Below, in pieces: positions 1 to 5,927 of a stretch of DNA of 9,699 nucleotides (within the stretch, counting starts at the first letter, position 1; each line of letters starts with the position of its first letter). A program made the translations under genes and the position numbers. The notes under the pieces are model-generated. The model was not told where the DNA came from, made no database searches, and saw only the letters and a list, made by a program, of their open reading frames with translations. The stretch covers positions 1 through 9,699 of the forward strand of contig JAJOKQ010000140.1 in assembly GCA_021129785.1 (NCBI GenBank), in the 5' to 3' direction. Source of the DNA: Clostridiales bacterium. GTDB taxonomy: Bacteria > Bacillota > Clostridia > Peptostreptococcales > NVVX01.

Positions 1-1157
1 TAGATCCTAGAATTGATGGAGGGAAACTAAATGAGATAACCAAAGAAAACATGGTAGAACTCATAGAGATATTTGGGGAAGAGTATTTAATTTATAAAGC
101 ATTCCCAATTGATTACGCTCTTATTAGAGGAACTTATGCTGATGAAAATGGAAACGTTACCATGGAAAAAGAAGCGGGTTCGCTAGAGGTGTTATCAATA
201 GCGCAAGCGTGCAAAAATTCTGGTGGGAAAGTAATTGTACAAGTTGAAAAAATAGTGAAAGTTGGCACTCTTGATCCGAGATTAGTCAAGATCCCAGGGA
301 TATACGTATATAGTATAGTGGAAGCAAAAGATATGAAAAATCATATGCAAACCTTTGCAGAACAATATAATTCGAGTTACACTGGAATTACGAAAGTTCC
401 TGTTACTGAAGTTAAGCCTATGCGATTAGATATAAGGAAAGTAATTGCACGGCGAGCAGCTATGGAACTAGGGTTGAACGCCATAGTTAATCTTGGTATT
501 GGTATGCCAGAAGGAGTTGCCTTAGTTGCAAATGAAGAAGGTATAAATGATCAATTAGTTCTGACAGTAGAGCCAGGACCAATAGGAGGAATTCCGGCAG
601 GGGGTTTAAGCTTTGGTGCGGCTACGAATCCTGAAGCAATAATTGATCAACCAAATCAGTTTGATTTTTATGATGGAGGGGGGTTAGATGTGGCATTTTT
701 AGGCTTAGCACAATGTGATGTTAAAGGCAATATTAATGTAAGCAAATTTGGGCCTAAGATTGCAGGAGCAGGAGGATTTATTAATATCACACAAAATGCT
801 AAAAAAGTAATTTTTTGTGGAACCTTTACTGCAAATGGATTGAAGACTGAAATCCAAAATCAAGAATTAAAAATTATTACAGAAGGAAAAACTAAAAAGT
901 TTATTCCAAAAGTAGAACAAATCACATTCAGTGGAAAATATGCAGCCCAGTTAGGGCAACCAGTATTGTATGTTACTGAACGCGCAGTTTTTGAACTTAG
1001 CGAGAGAGGTGTTGTTTTAACTGAAATAGCGCCGGGTGTTGATCTTAAAAAAGATATTCTTAATCAGATGAAATTCGAACCAACTATATCTGAAGAACTG
1101 AAACTTATGGACAAAAGAATTTTTGAAGAAAATAAAATGGGATTAGAAATCAAATAA
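1..1157 (+). CDS. Acyl-CoA:acetate CoA-transferase (propionate/YdiF type), 3' part, start outside window
   Basis: Moves CoA between short-chain acyl-CoAs and acetate or another carboxylate through a glutamyl-CoA thioester intermediate; cytoplasmic. The reading frame is open from base 3 (it reads [10 protein letters not shown]...), so the ATG at 51 is internal and the true start lies upstream. 384 codons are visible; the single-chain family is about 515-530 residues, so roughly 130-140 N-terminal residues are missing. Numbering from the internal Met at 51, the end of the alpha-like half includes [17 protein letters not shown] (70-86) and [11 protein letters not shown] (97-107). The beta-like half begins near 124. 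The catalytic glutamate is Glu174 in [14 protein letters not shown] (codon 570-572). The last gene-distal motif I recognise is [10 protein letters not shown] near the C-terminus. The permease follows after 19 bases, so the two are co-transcribed. The substrate cannot be read from sequence: propionate, butyrate and 3-hydroxybutyrate are all used in this family. Family assignment is firm, substrate is inference. Confidence 0.9.
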   Translation, partial: DPRIDGGKLNEITKENMVELIEIFGEEYLIYKAFPIDYALIRGTYADENGNVTMEKEAGSLEVLSIAQACKNSGGKVIVQVEKIVKVGTLDPRLVKIPGIYVYSIVEAKDMKNHMQTFAEQYNSSYTGITKVPVTEVKPMRLDIRKVIARRAAMELGLNAIVNLGIGMPEGVALVANEEGINDQLVLTVEPGPIGGIPAGGLSFGAATNPEAIIDQPNQFDFYDGGGLDVAFLGLAQCDVKGNINVSKFGPKIAGAGGFINITQNAKKVIFCGTFTANGLKTEIQNQELKIITEGKTKKFIPKVEQITFSGKYAAQLGQPVLYVTERAVFELSERGVVLTEIAPGVDLKKDILNQMKFEPTISEELKLMDKRIFEENKMGLEIK

Positions 1158-1176
1158 AAACTATGGAGGTTAAGCA

Positions 1177-2460
1177 ATGTTAGGAATTATTATTGGTTTA
1201 TCACTATTAATGTTTTTAGCTTTTAAAGGAATGTCAATTATTTGGATAGCTCCACTAAGTGCACTTGTTGTTGCAATAACTGGAGGGTTGGACTTACTAC
1301 CTTCATACACAGGTGTGTATATGTCTGGTTTCGTGAGTTTTGCGAATGCATGGTTTCCAGTATTTATGCTAGGAGCAATATTTGGAAAAGTAATGGATGA
1401 TTCAGGCGCTGCTAGATCTGTAGCACATTGGATTACCAGTAAAATTGGTAAAAAAAGAGCTGTATTAGCAGTTGTAGTTGCGTGTGCTGTACTGACGTAT
1501 GGTGGGGTTTCACTATTTGTTGTTGTGTTCGCTATCTATCCACTAGCTGTAGCACTATTTAGAGAGGCAAACATTTCTAGAAAATTAATTCCTGGAGCAA
1601 TTGCACTCGGATCTTTCACATTTACTATGACGGCTATACCAGGAACACCACAAATTCAAAATTTAATTCCAATGAAATATTTTGGAACTAGCCCTACGGC
1701 AGCACCGATTATAGGTATTGTTGGAGCGTTGATAATGTTTGGGGTTGGAATGTATTGGATGACATACAGTGAGCGAAAAAGAACAGCTGCTGGAGATGTG
1801 TTCGTTGAATTATCAAGCAAAGTAGAAGAAATAGATTTTTCTAAACTACCAAATCCATATTTATCTATTTTGCCACTAGTAGCAGTAATTACATTGCTAA
1901 ATTTGTTTGAACTAAACGTTATAGTAGCATTGCTTGCAGGGATAATTTTAGGGTTTCTCCTTAACGTAAAACGTTTTTCTAATATAGTAAAGACTTTTAA
2001 TGAAGGTGCATCAGGATCAGTATTAGCGATAATTAACACTAGTGCAGCAGTTGGATTTGGAGCAGTTGTTAGAGCTTCGGCTGGATTTGAGACTTTAACA
2101 GAATTAGTTTTAGGAATTAGAGGAAATCCATTAATTTCTCAAGCAGTTGCAGTAAACGTTTTAGCAGGAGCAACCGGCTCAGCTTCAGGAGGGTTAGGAA
2201 TTGCACTTGCTGCATTAGGTGATAAGTTCGTGGAATTATCAGCTGCTTCTGGAATATCTTTAGAAGCTTTTCATAGAATAGCTTCAATGTCGAGTGGAGG
2301 ACTAGATACACTTCCGCATAATGGCGCAGTGTTAACTTTGCTGATTGTAACATCTATGACGCATAAAGATTCATATAAAGATATTTTTATGGTAGGATCA
2401 GTTATACCAATTTTAGCAGTAGTTGCCGGAATAATACTTGCAAGTATAGGATTAATTTAG
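1177..2460 (+). CDS. GntP-family organic-acid permease (candidate 3-hydroxybutyrate/short hydroxy-acid transporter)
   Basis: Integral inner-membrane carrier of 427 residues, the usual GntP family size. Hydrophobic segments run almost throughout (e.g. 1-36, 55-70, 95-127, 137-160, 174-195, 229-262, 281-300, 320-347, 385-392, 404-427). One long polar loop lies at about 198-228. Family-like signatures are PGTPQIQN (155-162) in the first half, a glycine-rich GATGSASGGLG (331-341) and GLDTLPHNGA (375-384) near the C-terminus. The start is supported by GGAGGT at 1165-1170, six bases before the ATG. GntP members carry gluconate and other hydroxy-acids; some relatives beside ketone-body genes are annotated as D-beta-hydroxybutyrate permeases. 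The position between a CoA-transferase and a 3-hydroxyacyl-CoA oxidoreductase favours a short-chain hydroxy acid over gluconate, since no sugar-acid gene is in view. The substrate is inferred from context. Confidence 0.88.
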   Translation: MLGIIIGLSLLMFLAFKGMSIIWIAPLSALVVAITGGLDLLPSYTGVYMSGFVSFANAWFPVFMLGAIFGKVMDDSGAARSVAHWITSKIGKKRAVLAVVVACAVLTYGGVSLFVVVFAIYPLAVALFREANISRKLIPGAIALGSFTFTMTAIPGTPQIQNLIPMKYFGTSPTAAPIIGIVGALIMFGVGMYWMTYSERKRTAAGDVFVELSSKVEEIDFSKLPNPYLSILPLVAVITLLNLFELNVIVALLAGIILGFLLNVKRFSNIVKTFNEGASGSVLAIINTSAAVGFGAVVRASAGFETLTELVLGIRGNPLISQAVAVNVLAGATGSASGGLGIALAALGDKFVELSAASGISLEAFHRIASMSSGGLDTLPHNGAVLTLLIVTSMTHKDSYKDIFMVGSVIPILAVVAGIILASIGLI

Positions 2461-2474
2461 GGAAGTTTCAAAGG

Positions 2475-2507
2475 TTCAAGACCTCTAGAATGAAATTGGG
2501 TCTTGAA
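2475..2507 (+). promoter_or_regulatory. Intercistronic hairpin between permease and SDR genes
   Basis: TTCAAGACC (2475-2483) and GGTCTTGAA (2499-2507) form a perfect 9-bp stem around a 15-base loop. Two G-U pairs at the base can extend it, and a T-rich stretch (2511-2517) follows. It sits in the 74-base gap between the permease stop and the SDR start. It could be a leaky terminator or an mRNA processing/stability element that sets different levels of permease and enzyme. The long loop and interrupted T-run make full termination unlikely. Confidence 0.45.
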
Positions 2508-2519
2508 TTCATTTTTTAC

Positions 2520-2526
2520 AAGGAGG
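2520..2526 (+). promoter_or_regulatory. Ribosome binding site that fixes the SDR start at 2535
   Basis: AAGGAGG, a near-perfect anti-Shine-Dalgarno match, lies eight bases before ATG 2535. The longer in-frame ATG at 2490 has no such site and lies inside the loop region of the upstream hairpin. The first residues after 2535 (MNLKDKVVIVTG) are a normal SDR N-terminus. Confidence 0.85.
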
Positions 2527-2534
2527 ATCTAGAA

Positions 2535-3275
2535 ATGAATTTAAAAGACAAAGTAGTAATAGTTACTGGTGCAGCAAGAGGAATAGGTGAAGCGGTAGCA
2601 CTGAAATTCACAAAAAAAGAAGCAAAGGTAGTATTGGTAGACATTGATAAAGAAAGTATAGATGCTTTGGTTAAAAAGCTAAACTCTATGGGTGGCGACG
2701 CTTTAGGAATTAAAGTGGATGTTACTAAAAAAGAAGCGGTAGAGGGAATGGTAGAAAAAGTAGTCGAGAAGTTTGGAAAAATAGATGTAATTATAAATAA
2801 TGCTGGAATTACTTCTGATGCAAAACTAGTTAAAATGACGGAAGATCAGTTTGATAAAGTTATTGATGTAAATTTAAAAGGAACATATAATTGCGCTCAA
2901 GCAGTAGCACAAGTTATGGAAGCACAAGGGTATGGAGTAATATTAAACGCATCATCGGTGGTCGGAATATATGGTAATTTTGGACAAACAAATTATGCAG
3001 CTACAAAGTGGGGAGTTATTGGAATGACTAAATCTTGGGCTAAAGAGCTTGGTAAAAAAGGAATCCGAGTAAATGCGGTAGCTCCAGGGTTCATTCTAAC
3101 GCCCATGACTGAAAAAATGCCTGAAAAAGTTCTAGATATGATGAAAAAGAAAGCACCAATCAATCGTCTTGGTTTGCCTGAAGACATTGCTAATGCATAT
3201 GCATTTCTGGCATCTGATGAAGCATCATTTATTACGGGAACAGTTTTAAGTGTAGATGGAGGGTTGGTTTTGTAA
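2535..3275 (+). CDS. SDR-family 3-oxoacyl-CoA/ACP reductase, probable (R)-3-hydroxyacyl-CoA dehydrogenase (FabG/PhaB-like)
   Basis: Classical short-chain dehydrogenase of 246 residues that interconverts 3-oxoacyl and 3-hydroxyacyl thioesters; cytoplasmic. Visible motifs: nucleotide-binding TGAARGIG (11-18), NNAG (88-91), and the catalytic tetrad Asn113 (in DVNLKG), Ser141 (in NASSVVG), Tyr154 and Lys158 (in NYAATK). The C-terminal SVDGGLVL tail is typical of FabG-like enzymes. Asp36 at the end of the second beta-strand (VLVDID) is the classical SDR mark of NAD(H) rather than NADP(H) preference. The start at 2535 is preferred over 2490 because of the ribosome binding site just upstream. FabG would normally sit with fatty-acid synthesis genes. 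Here the neighbours are a CoA-transferase, a permease and, downstream, a MaoC hydratase and acyl-CoA dehydrogenase, so action on acetoacetyl-CoA/(R)-3-hydroxybutyryl-CoA is more likely. The SDR family is certain, the exact substrate is inference. Confidence 0.88.
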   Translation: MNLKDKVVIVTGAARGIGEAVALKFTKKEAKVVLVDIDKESIDALVKKLNSMGGDALGIKVDVTKKEAVEGMVEKVVEKFGKIDVIINNAGITSDAKLVKMTEDQFDKVIDVNLKGTYNCAQAVAQVMEAQGYGVILNASSVVGIYGNFGQTNYAATKWGVIGMTKSWAKELGKKGIRVNAVAPGFILTPMTEKMPEKVLDMMKKKAPINRLGLPEDIANAYAFLASDEASFITGTVLSVDGGLVL

Positions 3276-3285
3276 ATAAGTAAAG

Positions 3286-3326
3286 TTTTTATTGCGCAAT
3301 GTAAACAAGACATTGCGCAATAAAAA
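3286..3326. repeat. 16-bp inverted repeat containing twin ATTGCGCAAT palindromes
   Basis: The arms at 3286-3301 and 3311-3326 are perfectly complementary over 16 bp around a nine-base loop. Each arm contains the self-complementary decamer ATTGCGCAAT (3291-3300 and 3312-3321), 21 bp apart start to start, i.e. two helical turns. It begins 11 bases after the SDR stop. The strand order is T-run, stem, A-run, the reverse of an intrinsic terminator on either strand, so the hairpin could slow or protect the transcript 3' end but lacks a terminating U-tract. The spacing also suits a pair of protein-binding sites. Confidence 0.8.
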
Positions 3327-3453
3327 AGTTAAAAAAATCATGAGAATATTAAATTGGTGCTTTACATTTTGCTTTTAATATGTAAATATAGAGAAGGAAA
3401 GAATAAAGAAGTATTAAAATACAAGCAGTATACGTTTTTTTTAAAAAAGTTAA

Positions 3454-3471
3454 TTGTTAATTAAATAACAA
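3454..3471. promoter_or_regulatory. Candidate Rex operator upstream of the MaoC-bcd-etfBA operon
   Basis: TTGTTAATTAAATAACAA is an inverted repeat (TTGTTA-N6-TAACAA). It matches the clostridial Rex consensus TTGTTAANNNNTTAACAA at 13 of 14 defined positions; only position 12 differs (A for T). It ends 18 bases before the -10 hexamer, so it covers the place of the -35 box, a good position for a repressor. Rex is a redox-sensing repressor released from DNA at a high NADH/NAD+ ratio, and in clostridia it controls butyryl-CoA synthesis genes. The match is seen, binding is inferred. Confidence 0.7.
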
Positions 3472-3486
3472 CTAATGAATAGTACC

Positions 3487-3495
3487 TGATATAAT
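3487..3495 (+). promoter_or_regulatory. Extended -10 promoter for the MaoC-bcd-etfBA operon
   Basis: TGATATAAT is a perfect extended -10 (TG-N-TATAAT). There is no good -35 hexamer 16-18 bases upstream, where the Rex-like palindrome lies instead. A T8A6 run at 3435-3448 further upstream could act as an UP-like or curved element. Transcription would start near 3502, leaving a leader of about 25 bases before the MaoC-type gene. Confidence 0.65.
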
Positions 3496-3526
3496 AAAAA
3501 AATATTGAGAGAAAGGGAAGTGGAAA

Positions 3527-3943
3527 ATGAAGAGTAAAACTATTAATCAAATAAAAATAGGAGACAAAGCATACTTCCAAAAGACAATTACTGAAACGGA
3601 TGTATACATGTATGCAGGGATTACAGGCGATCAAAATCCTGCACATATAAATGAAGTTTACGCAAAACAAACATTTTTCAAAGAAAGAATAGCGCATGGG
3701 ATGTTGACAGCAGGGTTAATATCCGCGGTTTTAGGGATGCAATTACCTGGACCGGGGACAATATACTTAAAACAAGATCTAAAGTTTTTAGCACCAGTAA
3801 AGTTTAACGATACAATTAAAGCAGAAGTTGAAGTTATAGAAAAAATAACAGATAAAAACAGAATTAAGGTAAAGACAGTTTGTACAAACCAAAATGATGA
3901 AATGGTTTTAACGGGAGAAGCAACAGTAATGCCCCCAAAATAA
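3527..3943 (+). CDS. MaoC-like (R)-specific enoyl-CoA hydratase (PhaJ type)
   Basis: Hot-dog fold hydratase of 138 residues, the usual length of single-domain PhaJ proteins. It reversibly adds water to trans-2-enoyl-CoA to give (R)-3-hydroxyacyl-CoA, for example crotonyl-CoA and (R)-3-hydroxybutyryl-CoA. The signature is clear: AGITGDQNPAH (30-40) carries the catalytic pair Asp35 and His40, followed by RIAHGMLTAGLISAVLG (54-70) and LPGPGTIYL (73-81). The start ATG follows an AAGGGAAG-type purine-rich binding site. It is the first gene of the operon behind the Rex-like site and leads, after 32 bases, into the acyl-CoA dehydrogenase, which would take its enoyl-CoA. It replaces the crotonase (Crt) usually found in clostridial butyryl-CoA operons and implies R stereochemistry. 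Some MaoC-like proteins act on other thioesters, so chain length is not certain. Confidence 0.9.
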   Translation: MKSKTINQIKIGDKAYFQKTITETDVYMYAGITGDQNPAHINEVYAKQTFFKERIAHGMLTAGLISAVLGMQLPGPGTIYLKQDLKFLAPVKFNDTIKAEVEVIEKITDKNRIKVKTVCTNQNDEMVLTGEATVMPPK

Positions 3944-3962
3944 ATAATAAAAACAAAGTGAC

Positions 3963-3969
3963 AGGAGGT
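3963..3969 (+). promoter_or_regulatory. Ribosome binding site that fixes the acyl-CoA dehydrogenase start at 3976
   Basis: AGGAGGT lies six bases before ATG 3976. An in-frame GTG at 3958 lies upstream of this site and would add six residues (MTGGKF) encoded by the binding site itself, so it is rejected. MDFKLSNEHKLL is a normal beginning for this family. Confidence 0.85.
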
Positions 3970-3975
3970 AAATTT

Positions 3976-5115
3976 ATGGATTTCAAACTATCAAATGAAC
4001 ACAAATTGCTTAGAACAATGTATCGTGAATTTGCAGAAGTAGAGGTGAAACCATTAGCAGAGGAAGTTGACGAGACAGAAGAGTTTCCAGTAGAAACAGT
4101 TAAAAAACTTGCGAGATATGGCTTTATGGGTATACCGATACCTAAAAAATATGGCGGTGCTGGTGCAGATAATCTTGCATATGCAATGGCTGTAGAAGAG
4201 TTATCGAAAGTTTGCGGAACTACTGGAGTAATAGTATCAGCGCATACTTCACTTTGTGCAGTGCCAATATTAGAGCATGGTACAGAAGAGCAAAAACAAA
4301 AGTATTTAATACCACTAGCTAAAGGTGAAAAATTAGGCGCATTTGGTTTAACAGAAGCTAATGCAGGAACGGATGCAGCAGCGCAGCAAACAACAGCGGT
4401 ACTTGATGGAGAGCATTATATTTTAGAAGGCAATAAAATCTTTATTACAAACGCAGGGCAAGCTGATATTTATGTGATTATGGCAATGACTGATAAGAGT
4501 AAAGGGAATAGAGGAATCTCTGCTTTTATAGTTGAAGCTGGGACAGAAGGATTCACTATTGGTAAGAAAGAATCTAAAATGGGAATTAGAGGATCTGCAA
4601 CTTGCGAGCTAATATTTGAGAACTGTAAAATCCCTAAGAATAATCTTCTAGGAAGAGTAGGAAAAGGCTTTGGCATCGCAATGAAAACTCTTGACGGAGG
4701 GCGCATTGGAATAGCTGCACAAGCATTAGGATTAGCGCAAGGAGCCCTAGATGAAACAGTTACTTATACTAAAGAGAGAGTTCAATTTGGAAGAGCAATT
4801 TCTAAATTCCAAAACACACAATTTCAATTAGCAACTATGGATATGAAGACAGAAGCAGCGAGACTGCTAGTATATAAAGCAGCTTTTTATAAAGACAGCA
4901 AAATGTCTTATTCAAAAGAAGCAGCAATGGCAAAATTATACGCTTCGGAAATATCAATGGAAGTTACATCTCAAGCGATTCAACTACACGGTGGTTACGG
5001 ATATACAAGAGAGTATCCTGTAGAAAGAATGCATAGAGATGCTAAAATCACAGAAATATATGAAGGAACTTCAGAAGTGCAGAGAATGGTAATATCTGCG
5101 CACTTACTTAAGTAG
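3976..5115 (+). CDS. bcd: Short-chain acyl-CoA dehydrogenase, probable butyryl-CoA dehydrogenase
   Basis: FAD enzyme of 379 residues, matching clostridial butyryl-CoA dehydrogenases. It reduces crotonyl-CoA to butyryl-CoA (or the reverse) with electrons exchanged through EtfAB. The N-terminal alpha domain runs to about 115. The middle beta domain holds FGLTEANAGTDAA and the FAD-contacting FITNAG stretch. The C-terminal alpha domain holds RVQFGRAISKFQ and QLHGGYGYTREYPVERMHRDA. The catalytic base is Glu363 in IYEGTSEVQR (361-370), at the position used by butyryl- and medium-chain dehydrogenases, not the shifted isovaleryl position. etfB follows after 14 bases with its own AGGAGG site, which points to the electron-bifurcating Bcd-Etf arrangement in which NADH reduces both crotonyl-CoA and ferredoxin. 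Short-chain specificity is inferred from family likeness and context. Confidence 0.92.
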   Translation: MDFKLSNEHKLLRTMYREFAEVEVKPLAEEVDETEEFPVETVKKLARYGFMGIPIPKKYGGAGADNLAYAMAVEELSKVCGTTGVIVSAHTSLCAVPILEHGTEEQKQKYLIPLAKGEKLGAFGLTEANAGTDAAAQQTTAVLDGEHYILEGNKIFITNAGQADIYVIMAMTDKSKGNRGISAFIVEAGTEGFTIGKKESKMGIRGSATCELIFENCKIPKNNLLGRVGKGFGIAMKTLDGGRIGIAAQALGLAQGALDETVTYTKERVQFGRAISKFQNTQFQLATMDMKTEAARLLVYKAAFYKDSKMSYSKEAAMAKLYASEISMEVTSQAIQLHGGYGYTREYPVERMHRDAKITEIYEGTSEVQRMVISAHLLK

Positions 5116-5129
5116 AGGAGGAAAACTAA

Positions 5130-5912
5130 ATGAATATAATAGTTTGTATAAAACAAGTTCCAGATACTAATGAAGTAAGGCTAGATCCTAAAACAGGAAC
5201 ACTTATAAGAGAAGGAGTTCCAAGCATAATAAATCCTGACGACAAAAGTGGATTAGAAGCTGCGTTAGTTTTAAAAGACAAATTTGGTGCGAAAGTTACA
5301 GTTTTAACAATGGGACCACCACAAGCAGATTTAGCATTAAGAGAAGCTCTTGCTATGGGCGCGGATAGAGCTATATTACTTACAGACAGAGCTTTTGCAG
5401 GCTCAGACACATTGGCAACTTCAAGTGTTTTGGCAAATGCAATCAGAGAAATGGACTATGACTTAATAATTGCAGGAAGACAAGCGATCGATGGAGATAC
5501 AGCACAAGTAGGACCGCAGATTGCTGAGCATTTAGATATTCCGCAAGTATCTTACGTAGAAGAGTTGGAGCTAGTAGATAAATCGTTAATCATTAAAAGA
5601 GCTTTTGAAGGTGGATATTTCAAGATAAAAGCACAAATGCCATGCTTAATTACAACATTAACAGAGATGAATACACCAAGATATATGAGCGTGAGTGGAA
5701 TATTTGGCGCATACAGAGAAAAAGAAGTTGAAAAATGGACAATAGAAAATATTACTATTAACAAAGAAACTATTGGGCTAAATGGTTCGCCAACAAAAGT
5801 AAAAAAATCTTTTACTAAAGGAGTTAAGGCTGCTGGCAAGAAATATGAAGTTGATCACAAAGAAGCGGCTAAAATTATAATCGAAAATCTAAAAGAAAAA
5901 TATATTATCTAG
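5130..5912 (+). CDS. etfB: Electron transfer flavoprotein beta subunit, bifurcating type
   Basis: Small subunit of the electron transfer flavoprotein, 260 residues, standard length. It partners with the alpha subunit encoded next and with the acyl-CoA dehydrogenase upstream. The N-terminus MNIIVCIKQVPDTNEVRLDP (1-20) and NPDDKSGLEAAL (35-46) are typical of anaerobe EtfB. AGRQAIDGDTAQVGP (115-129) is the flavin-binding loop found in bifurcating EtfB proteins, which hold FAD where the mitochondrial type holds AMP. GSPTKVKKSFT (219-229) is the conserved C-terminal hinge region. In bifurcating systems this FAD accepts two electrons from NADH and sends one to ferredoxin/flavodoxin and one through the alpha FAD to Bcd. 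A clear AGAGGAGG site precedes the ATG. The family is certain; the bifurcating class rests on these motifs and the operon. Confidence 0.95.
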   Translation: MNIIVCIKQVPDTNEVRLDPKTGTLIREGVPSIINPDDKSGLEAALVLKDKFGAKVTVLTMGPPQADLALREALAMGADRAILLTDRAFAGSDTLATSSVLANAIREMDYDLIIAGRQAIDGDTAQVGPQIAEHLDIPQVSYVEELELVDKSLIIKRAFEGGYFKIKAQMPCLITTLTEMNTPRYMSVSGIFGAYREKEVEKWTIENITINKETIGLNGSPTKVKKSFTKGVKAAGKKYEVDHKEAAKIIIENLKEKYII

Positions 5913-5913
5913 T

Positions 5914-5920
5914 GAGGAGG
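5914..5920 (+). promoter_or_regulatory. Ribosome binding site supporting a TTG start for etfA
   Basis: GAGGAGG lies seven bases before TTG 5928 and begins one base after the etfB stop. No ATG or GTG lies at a suitable distance. The next in-frame ATG (coding Met10) would cut off the first beta-strand region, so the TTG start is the best choice. Confidence 0.8.
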
Positions 5921-5927
5921 ATACACA

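Noticed and set aside
51..53. ATG as start of the CoA-transferase
   Set aside because: The frame is open back to base 3 and the upstream residues ([10 protein letters not shown]) are conserved family sequence, so this Met is internal.
3286..3326. Intrinsic terminator call for the 16-bp hairpin
   Set aside because: No T-run follows the 3' arm on either strand; the arms run from T-tract to A-tract. It is kept as a repeat with regulatory potential.
3361..3388. Possible promoter TTTACA-N16-TAAATA
   Set aside because: Both boxes are imperfect and no gene starts shortly downstream. The extended -10 at 3487-3495 is much better placed.
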